Source: Gonium pectorale (lineage: Eukaryota > Chlorophyta > Chlorophyceae > Chlamydomonadales > Volvocaceae). Taken from it: 21,554 nt of DNA. The notes beneath the pieces were generated by a model that saw only the letters and a list, made by a program, of their open reading frames with translations, made no database searches and had not been told where the DNA came from. Below, one piece after another: positions 1 to 10,372 of the stretch. Both the position numbers and the translations under genes were made by a program. The stretch is from contig LSYV01000007.1 in NCBI GenBank assembly GCA_001584585.1, positions 1,736,043 to 1,757,596 of the forward strand, in the 5' to 3' direction. Position 1 is the stretch's first letter. Each line of letters begins with the position of its first letter.

Positions 1-157
1 TCCCGCTGTCTGCGCCCTTTCTCGCCTCTCCGCCTGTAACCTTTCCACAGAAAAAAAACAGGTTGCGGCGCCGTGAATGCGAAGCCGGCGAGGCCCTGTT
101 GCATGCATCAGGCTTAATAAAAGGGTTCGCCGAATCGTGCACGTATCTGGGCTGCAG
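1..157 (+). other. left edge, probably intron of gene D
   Basis: No exon can be placed here with confidence. A good acceptor (pyrimidine-rich, ending CCACAG at position 50) is followed by an A-rich run and a short coding-like stretch (about 63-100). That stretch lies in a different frame from the exon starting at 158, and no usable donor leaves room for an intron before 158. It may be a very short exon using the GTTGCG donor at 62, or simply intron. The rest of gene D lies off the left edge. Confidence 0.3.
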
Positions 158-1774
158 GATGTGCGCGGCCACTTGCCACGGTTGCCCCATTCGACCTCGT
201 ACCGCGTGTACGCAGGAGACGAGTCGGGGGTGCTTTCCGAGGTTACGTCCCCGGGTCCACGGGTCAGCGGGCCCGAAGAGGCTGGCGCCGTGCAGCAGGG
301 TGAGCTGGCGAGCGGGATTGTGGCGAAGGGGCTCTTGAGGGCCGCACGACATGACCCATGGGGTCAGTCACTACCTCATATACTTTGGAACACAAGCGCA
401 AAGCACTGCATCCCATGCAGGTGGCGGCCGTGGCGGCTCGGGATCCAGCCAGTTCCCCTTGAGCTCATCGAGCGCCATCGGCATTGAGAACCCCACGGAG
501 GGGCCGATGGACTATTCTGAGTCGGTGGGCTGGGTTTGGCTGCTGGGGAGCGAAGCTTGCACGGGTATTTCCACAACCGACAGCCCTGGGTATTCCCACA
601 ACCGACAACTCTTCCTATCAAGTTCATAGTTGCGCGGTGTTGCTGGGCATGGAGCGCATGCATCATGGTCTTTCGCGGGGACAGGGCACAGCTGCCTTCA
701 GCACAGTGCTCTGAGCTGGTGGGCTTGATTTGACGGCTGTGGGCGCGCCCCTGACACGGTCGATCCACCATGCCACTTCTAGTGTCCTGTTCGCTGGCGA
801 CTTGTGATGCGAGGTTTGTTCTTCTGCGCATAAGCCCAAAGCGCAACCGTCATGGGGCTACACCGCGCAGCCGCATTGTCTGGTATGCGAAGGCGGCTTG
901 CGCCATTAATACACGCACCCGAGCCCATCCCATCGTCCCGCGCTGCCGCGAAGTGCCCCTAGATACGCCGCGCACTCGTCGCAGGTCAGCCTTGATGTGT
1001 ACCAACGGGCCGGCAACAACAACGGCATGCCGCCTGACCAGCGGAGCCGCATGGTGGATCAGGCGGCCGCCCAGGCCACCCCCCGCAGCGGCAGCGGCCC
1101 GGCGCCTGTCACGGGGGCGGGGCGGAGGGGACCCGATGACAGAGGTCATAAGGATGTGGTGGCCGACCGGGCAGCGGCAGCGACGGCCGGACCCGCAGGT
1201 GGGTTGACGGGCATGTGCGGAAAGGGATTGATCATGTATTGGGGGAGGCAGGCGACCCATGGATGGACCCTTAACGCATCAGACAGTCATCACAGAAGTG
1301 CTTCCTTGCAGCGCCCTTCATCGTGCCTAAGCGGCTTGGCGCTGATGCAGCCTGCTGCATGCATGGATGGAAAGCGGACGATGCGGTAGCTGCTGCATGG
1401 TCCATCTCCGGAACCGCCTCCGCGTTACCAGCCTTGCAAGACCTTACTGTCCACAACCAAATGGGCCTTCACTTACTAAGGGGGCATTGTGGTTGTGTAT
1501 GGTTGTCTTACACGCTGTAGCGCCATGCCCCGGCTGCTGATCACTCTTCCCCCTACACTGCGCTGCTTATCCACGGGCTCCCTTTTGGCAAGCACCTCGC
1601 CCCTTCACGTGCCCCTTCTTGCCTGTTGTGGGCCCTTGGACGGGAACGCGCACCGCTGCAGCAGGGCGCCTTGTGGACCCCCAGGAGGTGCGCAGCGAGG
1701 GCGCTGACCTGCCGCCCGGCCACGACGCCTCCGGATCCACGCTCAAGTCCACGGCCGACCAGTCGGGCGCGTGA
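158..1774 (+). CDS. gene D: 3' end of an unrecognised gene (last four exons, 5' partial)
   Basis: Exons 158-299, 421-524, 985-1198 and 1662-1774 join in one frame (phases 0-1, 1-0, 0-1, 1-stop) to encode the last 190 residues, ending in TGA at 1772-1774. Donors are GTGAGC, GTGGGC and GTGGGT; acceptors all end in CAG. I do not recognise the product. The visible part has no signal peptide, membrane segment or known catalytic motif. It is rich in Gly, Ser, Pro, Ala and charged residues: DESGVLSEVTSPGPRVSGPE in the first exon, a Gly/Ser patch then a hydrophilic DYSES end in the second, an Ala/Arg-rich third, and a tail ending STADQSGA. This suggests a disordered C-terminal tail. The last acceptor is a NAGNAG (CAGCAG at 1659-1664), so mRNAs could differ by one codon. 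The gene converges on gene B. Third positions are G/C-rich in all four exons, and matching phases are the main support. Confidence 0.55.
563..607 (+). repeat. two-copy direct repeat in an intron of gene D
   Basis: A 20-base unit (GGGTATTYCCACAACCGACA) occurs at 563-582 and 588-607 with one mismatch, separated by GCCCT, giving a 25-base period. It lies in the 460-base intron between the exons ending at 524 and starting at 985. No function is apparent. Confidence 0.8.
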
Positions 1775-2229
1775 AGGCGCAGCAGCGCGGCACTGCCATA
1801 GTGGGATTGCGGCGCGCGAGGTGGAGTGGCGGTGGGGGGGTATGCCGGAGGGTGGACGCGCGGGGGCTTGGGCGCTCCTTCGAGCGGCGAGGCGGCAAAG
1901 CATTGTTGATGGAGACATGGCGGGCAGAAGGGCAGCGTGGCAGGGCAGAGCCTTGTTACCACGGACCACGAACGTGTTCAGGAGGCGGCTGGACGGCATT
2001 GCGGCTGGGGATGCTGTATGCACTGCGCCGTTAGCTGGGGAGGGTTAGAATGCTGCTGTCGCCAGTCTTGGCTGTTTGATTTGGATCGGGGACGGCCTGG
2101 ATCCGGATCTAGGGTTGCACTTCACTACTGCCTACTGGATAGCACATTGGGATTTAGGGTCGACTGTGCATGGGTCCATGGCAAGCGGACGCCACTCGGC
2201 GCAATGCCTGAGTCCCCACTTGGATGCCA

Positions 2230-2234
2230 TGTAA
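2230..2234 (+). terminator. candidate poly(A) signal of gene D (TGTAA)
   Basis: TGTAA lies 456 bases past the gene D stop codon. This pentamer is the standard polyadenylation signal of volvocine algae, and the spacing is normal for their 3' UTRs. The site is short and could occur by chance. Confidence 0.4.
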
Positions 2235-2794
2235 ACCTTGTTTTTAAGGTCTCCTACAAGGATGCCGCGCATAGCGCCGTGTCCAGCAGGATGTGCACTT
2301 GCCGGCTGCCTGGCGAAGCTTGCCGTCACAGCGATGTGCGAGAACGCGTGTGGGCTGCTTGGCGGCTCTGGTGGTCTAGAACACATAGCAAGTCACGACA
2401 GATGACCCCGCCAATGTGTTTGCTTTGTGAGCAAGAGCCCATGGCTAGTGCGCGGCCACGTGTGCGGCAGGTGTGCGGGACTCGGAAACATAGAAGGGCA
2501 CGGGTTGGTGCGTGGTGCAGGAACTGGAGGAGGCGCCATGTAGAAGGATAACACGGAGCAGTTCCACATCTTCACCTTACAAGGGACATGAAACCCCAAA
2601 GCACAAACATGGGTGTGTGCTCAATCAATGGGTGTGAACGCAAGTATGTTATGTTGGCGTATGGGAATTGCATACACGATCGGCTTACGAGTGCAGTTAG
2701 GATCCGACTTCGCAACCCGAATCGATCCATCGATCCATCTGCAATCCTCAGGGTCGGCCTCTGAACCTGGGCTGGCACTAGTACTAATCAAACC

Positions 2795-2799
2795 TTACA
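2795..2799 (-). terminator. candidate poly(A) signal of gene B (TGTAA)
   Basis: Read on the minus strand, TGTAA occurs 165 bases after the gene B stop. A second copy at 2577-2581 (383 bases after the stop) is an alternative. Both lie in the convergent region with gene D. Confidence 0.4.
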
Positions 2800-2963
2800 T
2801 ACCAATTAGGTTCGGCGCCCGATGTTATGGAAGCTCTGCACTGCGCGCGTTGTACCGGTACTGGGCACGATCACCAACTACTATCACTGCTAGTATTTAT
2901 GATCCATACCGAAACATGAAGAAGGTCAACGCCGGCTTGCCCTTTCATACCTATACCCCACAA

Positions 2964-5900
2964 TCAGCCCAGCCTGTTGGCGGCCGCGGCGAAGAAGCTG
3001 GCGTCCGCTGCGCTGCCCTGCAGCCCCTGCATCTGCGCGAGGCCAGCGCCCAGGCCGCCGCCCTGCGCCATGCGTTGGAAGAGCCCAGTCGTGTTGCTGC
3101 TGCCGTCCGGGTTGGGCATCCGCAGCGCAGCGATGACTGCGTCCCGGGCCGCCGTGGCGCCCCTCCGCAAGTTCTCAAGATTCTCTCCAGATCCGATCTG
3201 GTGGCGAGATGGGCAGATATGGCATGCGGATGGGGCGGGCCGCCGTGAGTCGCCAGCGGTCAGGGGACGAGCACATGCTAGGTCCCCGACACCATGGACG
3301 ATCCTCACAAGGGTGCCCTTCTGATGGGGTTCATGGCATTGCAGGGCCCGGCCCCGGGGCAGGCTGGTAGTGACTGCACTCGCCCTGTCACCCTCGTGGC
3401 TCGTGCCATCTTCCACCGCGGCCCTTGTCATCCCCGTGTCGCATGTCGCCGGCTCCCATCCAACTGCCCACCGCCTTACCCTGCCCATCCCACGGCCCCC
3501 GCCTCACCCTCCCCGCCAGGTCTTGAATCTCTCCAATGATGGCCTCCAGGTTCTCACCACTGCCAATCGGGCCCTGGGCCGCAGGCGGGCCGGCAAGACA
3601 TGCACAAAAGGTCAGCGGCACACGAGATGTGATGCACAGTGCGGAGGAGGGGGTAGTGCGGGAAGGGTCGCCCGGCTGTGCTGTTCGGAAGCGGCGGAAT
3701 CCTGAGGCTGGATTGCCATGCAGCCGTGCCCGGGTCGTATTCGCCCGTATGCTGCTCGCACCATCAATCCGGCCGGTCCGTCAGTGCGAGTGCAACAGGG
3801 GTGAATTGTATGTAATCTTACGCCGTGGCCGCGCATGCCCACCGAGGGGAGCTGCTTGCGCTGGTCGAGATCGCCCAACAAATCCCCAATATACGTATGG
3901 ATAGCTTCGCAAGACCGTGGCCGCATACTCCACCCTTCCTTGCTGCCGCCTCCCCCTTCGCGGCCGGCTGCTGCTCAGGGCCTGCATGCGAAGTGCACCG
4001 CATTGGGGCCGTGCGTATCCCATGCATGGGGCCATGCACCGCCTCTCTTTGGCCTCGCACGTGCGGGCGTCGCTGGCGATGCGGGGCCGGCGCCGGGCAC
4101 TACTTCCTCAAAGGCGATGCTCTACGCTGTGTCAGTGCCCTCCCCACCCCGCCCCCTTACTTCCCCTCATCTTCCCCTCCGTCTCACAGGGATAGCGATG
4201 GAGGGCGTGACGGTGAAGCGGTTGCGCTCCCGCTGGTAGGTGGCAAAGATGATGTTGTTCAGCGAGTTGAAGAACTTCCTGAGGAGGCAGGGGTTAGTCA
4301 AAAAAAATGGGTGCGGTGGGCTTGGGAGCATATAGCTGAGTGCCGCCACAGTAGTAGGGTCCGGGGCATGCCGTGTCTCGCTCCCGGGTGGGTCCGCGTG
4401 CGAGGACGACTTGGCAGCGTGGAAAGCCGTGACAGTCCGTGACGAGTCGCGGCCCACGGTTGTGCAAGCGGGCTAACGCGCTGGCAGGGGGCCGCAGCGT
4501 TCCCACGCGAGACTTCGTGCTGGTCGGCGGACACGGGTGTGCAGCCAACGTGGTCAAGAGCTTTACTCAGCCGGGAATATGGGCGGTCCTCCAGCCACTA
4601 AGCCGTAGCCCCGCGACCAAGTTGCTGTTACTCAATCCTGACGCCAGACCCGCGTGAGGTTATGCATGCTGTGTACGATGTGCGTCACTCACCATGCCGT
4701 CTGCCCCTCCCCCATCCGCCATTCGCCATGCTCAGGCGAAACGCCGCCAGTGCGCCGTCCTACGCCCAAGGAACCCGACTCACTGGATGTCCTTCTGCTC
4801 GTTAATGAATGGCTTGAGCACCAGAGACACCAGCCGCGTCACGTCCGACAGACTGCAGACCGCCAGGCAAACGCAAGGTGAGGCCAGCGTTTCCAGTCTT
4901 AAGTTCGGAAGTGCGCTGGCTTTGGTGAAGAGGGTCAGGACAAGAGGGTAGGGTGCCCTTGAGGATGGGGGCAGAGCACCCTCGTACTGAGCGTGGATTG
5001 CGCTCACAGTTGTCGCGCGGCATGGGCCAGCGGGGCCACGTCCACACGACGGCAGCCGGGGGAAGGCAGGAGGGTGAGGTCAGGGGGCTATCACATTTGG
5101 TAAGCGATGGGTTGAGGGAGCAGCAGCCCTTTGATACAGGCTCGGGATTGATCGTTTGACGGGCTGGGAGCAAAGAGAACTCCGCCCAAGACAATGGCTG
5201 GAATAGTTGCCGGTGTGGTGGCCGCGTGTGCGACGGTGTGGGGTGGCAGGAATGGTGCCTGCAGCGTTTAGCGTGTAATGTATTGGGTATATGCTGGTCA
5301 TCATTTTTTTGGGTGCATAGGGCTATGTTGTCTATGTGCGGCAATAGTCCATGAACTTTTTAAGCTGCGAGTGCCTAAATCAGTCAACGTGCATCATGGC
5401 GGTTGACCCACGTGCGTACCTGTACAGCACTCGGTTGTACTCGAGGCCGAATGGGTCGTTCTGGGACAGCAGCGTGATGACCAGCGACGTAAAGCGATAC
5501 TGCACGGGGAATTCCCGGGTGGGCAATGGGGCGGAGGGGGCTAGCTCCCCGAGCCAGGCTAGATACAAGTTGGGTTTCGCTGTGGGTCCCTCAAAACGCG
5601 TCTTGCTCCGGGATGAGGCACTGATGTACTGCTCGTATAAATCCATACAGCACATGCTGGCGGCGTCCACGGCCGGCTGACGTCTGTTGTAATGCGGCGA
5701 AGCGGTTGATGCGGGATGGGTGGCGCTAGACCGGTTGGGCGTGCGGAAAACCGAGGCACACGCAACAGCGCTCGTTCCATGGGCGCATCGGGACCTCGTC
5801 ACCTGTATCCCGTAGTACCAAGACAGCCAGGCGGATGCGCTGTTGGTGAGGAACTTGGCGTTCACAATCTGCGGCGGCGGTGTGGCACCAGCCGCACAAT

Positions 5901-8407
5901 AAATGGGCCGTTGTGGTTATGGCGACGGGTGTGGCTTTGGGAACAAGGAATGGAGGAACGATGCATGTGGCATCAGCCAACGGCGGATTGTGGAGGGATG
6001 CGCTGGCCGCCTTTGGCGGTGCCAGAAGGTCGGATTATACACAGGGCTGGGGATATGTAGGGGCGGTTGGGGAGGAATATTGACCTCAGTTTTGACTCCA
6101 CCGTACGCCTAAAACTGAACACAAGGGTTGGGCTGCAGACCTAAGCCCAAGCAGGAGCAGGCCGCCGGGAGTTTAGTTGGATGTGGTGACCGTCTTTGCT
6201 GTGGGAGGACGGGCGGATGTTGCGCCGTCACCGCCAGCCATGGACAGCTTTCCGGCTGGCTCACCTCTCGCTCACGGATGTCCTCGAGGGCTGCGCGCAC
6301 AATGACAAGCGTCTGCGGCAGGCCCGGATAGACGAAGAGGCAGGAGGAGGTATCGTCGGGGCGCGCTGGTTGGGAGGCAGGCGCACTGGCGGACAGCAAC
6401 GCAAACCATGCGGACAGCCTCGTGACGGTTGTCGTGATATGGATGGGGTGAGGGCGGAGACTGCCCGGGTGGCGTGAGATGGCGAGGGCAAACACAATGG
6501 GGAGCTTTGTACCGACGGGGGAAATGGAAGGGGCTGAGGAGAGCGCACAACGTGAAGGCAACATGTGATTGAGGGCAGGTCGGTTATTCTGTTCTTGGGA
6601 AAGGATGTGGGCAATGGCTACCACGCGCAGCAATGCCGTGTCCCCCAGGACAGCACTGGGGAGCTACCCCACATCCCTGCCGCCACCCCGCAGGTCTAAT
6701 TCCTGATAGCGACTTCTTCCGGTATGACTGCGACCGCACCCACCCGAATCTCTGCCTCAATCGCCGAAACCAGGTTGTCAAGGTTGCTATCTTCCAAGGC
6801 ATCCACTTCACGCGACAGGAAGGCTTCGAAGCGGGCCAGCTGGGCGTCGATGTCTCGGAAGGCCCTGAGAGGGTGGGTGGTGGGATGGCGGTGGGGTTCA
6901 GTGCGGGTTGACGGGGGTGGGAGCCGCTGGCCAACGCCGCAATACATCTCCCGCATACCCTTAACGGGCTGTCTCCTCACGCTCTTACTCATCTCCACGC
7001 CTCCCTTGGCTTGCGGCTCCCATCGTCACCACCCGGAGAGACAGCGCCACAACAGCGCACCGCGCCCGCGCTCACCGCTTAATGGCGTTCTCGATAGTCA
7101 CGCTATATGCCGCAATGGCTGCAATGCTGAGCTGCCGCAGCGCAATGGCGATCGGATCCTGGCCGTTGACCACGTATGAGATAAAAGCGCGCTCGGCGCC
7201 GGCGACGCCGCCAGGCAGCACCCCGATATTGCGGAGGCGCGCCAGGTCACCGGCGCCGAGCGGCCCGGCGCGCGGGAATCCAGGAATGACGGTGAGACCG
7301 GGCAGCGGGCCGCCTGGGGGGGGGGACGAAACGAGGGCTGTTGCGTGGGTAAAGAGGAAATGTGGGCGAGCATTGAAGGCCACGAAGACAAGCGGCCTTT
7401 GACTAGTCCAGCGTCAGCATTAGAACGAGGGCAAAGAGGCTGTGTTACGGATAGCAGCCTGGCTGGGAGGGGAAGCTGGGTCGCTAAGGTACATGTTGGC
7501 AGGGATAGAAGGGCCCTGGCTTGGATGCGAGGCAGCCAGGGCAAGGGGGCTCACGGGAGAGGCTTGCCGAGGGAAGGTAGGGAGGGGGAGATAGAACATG
7601 ATGACTTTCGAGCCAGCGAAGCCGTCTTGAGTAAAGCGGCTCTGCGCAGCTCCCGGCGAACGCGTATGACCGTACAGTGCCATGCTGCACATGGTGCGTG
7701 GTGAAGCTGCGCAAGCCGCTTGCACCCCCTCCCTGGCTCCTCAGCCCCACCGTTGATGGCGGCGAGCAGCTCGCGCTTGGACGCGTCGTTCTGCAGCACC
7801 GACCACAGCTCGTCGTCTTCGGCGCCCTGGGGGATTGCAAGGAAGATGTCGGGCCGGGCCAGGGCCGTTTGTGACTCGTGCATGTGGCCGCTGCAAACGG
7901 GCATGTGCGTAGCAGCGGCGTTGGCTGTGACGAAGGGGGAGAGTCGAGGCCGGGCGCCAGCGGGTCCTGTTGGACTCAAGGGCCACAGGACCTGCCAGTT
8001 AGCAAGCAACGCATGACAGTAGCCCCAAGTTGCACCATGTTTACGCCGTGCCTAGTGCTCCTGGATCTTTTGGCACTGTCAGCATCCGCTGTGCCGCATC
8101 GGGGGCTGCTCCCGCGGGAGGGTCTGGGGCCGCGAAGGGACGGTCAACGTCACATCCCATCAGCGCCGCAGCTGAGGCACCAGGGCTGCGGTGGAGCCGC
8201 CCCTCACCCACGCACCAGGCCGCTGCCGGCATCGGAGCCCGCGAAGGACGCTCCATTGCGGTGACCGTCCCCATCCAGGTCTACGGCAGCTACTTTCCCG
8301 GAGAAGCCGAGCAGGCCTTGAACCGCAAACAATGCCAGAAATGCAAGGGCCCGCGTCGACCGTCCTCGGGGCCAGCCGCGGAAGCAGCCTAACCGAGCGT
8401 GCTCCAT
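2964..8407 (-). CDS. gene B: secreted helical protein of unknown family, 450 residues, 11 exons
   Basis: Exons in transcript order: 8407-8208, 7890-7751, 7313-7076, 6864-6744, 6312-6265, 5868-5803, 5499-5420, 4852-4784, 4278-4188, 3573-3508, 3197-2964 (TGA). All ten junctions keep phase. ATG at 8407 opens a basic stretch and a hydrophobic core (ALAFLALFAVQGLLGF), a likely signal peptide. Next comes DLDGDGHRNG (about residues 44-53), like a partial Ca-binding loop. The conserved body, from GGPLPG near residue 114, includes YVVNGQDPIAIALRQLSI, RAFRDIDAQLARF, KFLTNSASAWLSWYYGIQ, DVTRLVSLVL and ERNRFTVTP, and looks mainly helical. Two exons then start with (GP)IGSGENL, and the C-terminus is Gly/Ala/Met-rich with one N-glycosylation sequon (NTT). 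No catalytic motif or later membrane segment is seen. It is a tandem paralog of gene A. Function unknown; secretion is inferred from the N-terminus. The 614-base intron before 3573 could hide a small exon. Confidence 0.8.
4138..4182 (-). other. G-rich tract beside a splice donor in gene B (possible G-quadruplex)
   Basis: On the transcribed (minus) strand this is an almost pure purine tract with six runs of three to five G separated by short loops. It begins about five bases inside the intron whose GTGAGA donor is at 4187. The G runs fit the intramolecular G-quadruplex pattern, so it could form in the nascent RNA next to the 5' splice site. The effect is inferred. Confidence 0.45.
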
Positions 8408-9678
8408 GGCAGGGCCTTGCGTGGGGGCGGTCTGCAGCGGGCAACTTTGTGGTGTCAGAAGTGTTCTCTTTTGGGGCAGTGTGGGCTGCGCGCTTGGTCT
8501 CGAGGCAAGGTCTGGGAGGAGCTCAGCAAGTGGTTGCTCAGCGTAGGTCCGCGCGAGCCCGCTCGAGGTGCTCATTGCGGCAATAGAGGGGAGGCAGCTG
8601 TGCGTTTGCATGACTAGCTGTTCCGTGACGACGCTGCAGCTGAGTAGGCGTGCTTACCCGATTGCCTGGTTGGACTGTGCCCACTCAGAGGGGTCTTGGC
8701 AGGGTTGATGTGGCTACGTGCTCGGCTACTTCCTCTTGACGGCGCACGGCAAGGATCGAGCAGCTCGGAGCAGTAAGCTGTTCTCCAAGAGCTCCGGCTG
8801 TAAAGCAACGAAATGAGATGGATGCGGTTTCCTGTGTGGCTGCGTGCACTGCGCCAGGCAGCGTGTGTCCTGGATGTGGTAGCGGCAGAACGATGCCGCC
8901 CTAAGCGATGCGATGGACCCGGCAGGGATTCGATTTCAGCGCGGCAGCGGGCGTCCTGAGGCCTGGCAGTGCGAACAGTGCCGCATCTTCAGCTTGGCTG
9001 CTCCCATAAGAGGATCCTGGAAAGCTTGCCTCGAATCCGCAGGCCGGTGCATTGTCCAGGAGACCTACGGTAGCGTGGACCCCTTTGCCTCGCCTCGGCC
9101 CGGCAACATCCGAACGTGGCATGCGCGGGCCGGCGCTGTGTGGCGCGGCAACGGGTCGCCGCCGTGGCTGCAGGGATGTGGCTGCTGACACATAGCGAAA
9201 GGCGCTTCCTGCACTCCCTCATGGGTCATGACGGCCTGATCGCGCCATGGCAATGTGGCCGGCCGGGCCCCTTCGCTGCTCCTCCCTCGCTGCTGCAATC
9301 CGCCATGCTCGCCTATGCGGGCTGTGCAGGGCGACGACTACACTGATCATCGTTAAGCTATCGGTTTGCAGCGTTTGGGCCGCGGCCCGTCGGCTGCGCA
9401 CTCTCTAGTGCGGCTTCGTGCCGCTTCTCCCGGGCCAGGGCCAAAGATGGCGGCTCTCCGCGGCGGTGGCTTCGGCACCGGCGGCGTGTCGAGCAGGACA
9501 CCGGTGCCACTTCTCCGCCTGCCTAGCAGTCTGTGGCAGTACCGGCAGCCGTTGCTCTGTTTTTGGTCCAGGGCTCTGTGCGTGCATGCAGCGGGTATGC
9601 AAGACATGTCATGGCAGGCCCGGCGGTGCTGGAGGGTATGAGGGTCAGCGGATACGCGCGGTTGGGTAAGGTAGAGGC
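8408..9678. other. spacer upstream of gene B, no supported gene
   Basis: This should contain the promoter and 5' UTR of gene B, with the 3' flank of gene A at its far side. No exon with convincing splice sites or codon bias was found. One ATG-started plus-strand frame (8913-9188, 91 codons) is open, but its composition is ambiguous and the opposite strand is open as well. No clear TATA element was found just upstream of 8407. Confidence 0.4.
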
Positions 9679-9683
9679 TTACA
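9679..9683 (-). terminator. candidate poly(A) signal of gene A (TGTAA)
   Basis: This is the only TGTAA I found on the minus strand between the gene A stop (10373) and about 9350. It would give a 3' UTR of roughly 700 bases, which is long but acceptable for volvocine algae. The proposed UTR includes an AT-rich patch around 10040-10095. Confidence 0.35.
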
Positions 9684-10372
9684 TCCGAATGATTTGTCTT
9701 AGCAGTAACGTATAGGGCCCATCGCGCTTGCCCAGTAGCCCTAGGCCTACCCTCCGCGGCCGGCGGAGAACCGTCCCTGCATTCACCATGCCCCGCGACG
9801 CGCACATGGACATGGGCGACGGCGGCGGCCTTCTTGCGCGCATTGCCGGCCTCGGGCGCGGAACACGCTGCGGAGTTCCGGCCCTCCAAAGGCTTGGCAG
9901 TTCTTAGGTAACACCATGGCGCTGTCTCTAACTGGTACCTGCACCCCACCGTCGCCCGGCCAGGGCGCCATGCGTCACATGCAAGGCTGCGTGCACACAT
10001 AGCGCCACCAAACCATCGTACGTGCACTGTACTGCGCCCGAAGATATTAGATGAACGTACGATTCTATCATTCTTATTACTAAATATCACAAGCCCTGCC
10101 GACCATACACATGTAAGTCAGTTGCAGAATCCTTGCCGACAATTTGCCATACAGCATCACGGCCGCCCTGCCGCAACGGCCTGACCACCCGATAGTACCT
10201 CTCCCGGATCCATCTGCCCAGCGCACCATTGAGCCGCCGATATTTCCCGTCGGCACAGTCGAAGAGAGTCAGGACGCCCTGCAGTGCTGCCCAGCGCGGC
10301 GACTCCCCCCTAGTTCCCACACTCTGTAGTTGGTGTTCGGGCTGGCGCCACGGGTTCATAATCGCATTCCCT

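Larger units (their letters stand above)
1775..2963. other. convergent 3' region between genes D and B
   Basis: No coding exon is supported on either strand. The long open frames here begin at non-ATG codons, lack paired splice sites and have unbiased third positions. The region should hold the 3' UTRs of gene D (plus) and gene B (minus), with TGTAA signals on both strands. A small tandem duplication of ATCGATCC sits at 2721-2736. Confidence 0.5.

Noticed and set aside
1730..1800. Coding-like minus-strand stretch (HAPDWSAVDLSVDPEASWPG)
   Set aside because: It is the reverse of the last exon of gene D. The plus-strand reading has matching phase with three upstream exons and a clean stop, whereas the minus-strand reading has no partner exons.
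1937..2551. Open frame of 204 codons on the plus strand
   Set aside because: It begins at GTG, has no acceptor or donor pattern, and sits downstream of the gene D stop. Its composition is not coding-like.
6313..6743. Extra exon between the fourth and fifth exons of gene B, with weakly similar open frames in gene A (12825-13125), such as VTRLSA versus LTRLAA
   Set aside because: The flanking exons already join phase 0 to phase 0. The candidate segments would need introns of about 40-65 bases, and the frames of the two paralogs do not agree.
8913..9188. ATG-started open frame of 91 codons upstream of gene B
   Set aside because: Third-position GC is near background, the opposite strand is open over the same stretch, and no splice partner or paralog supports it. 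It remains possible but unsupported.
9353..10090. Open frame of 245 codons on the minus strand
   Set aside because: It starts at GTG rather than ATG, has unbiased composition and lies in the expected 3' UTR of gene A. It shows no recognisable protein features.
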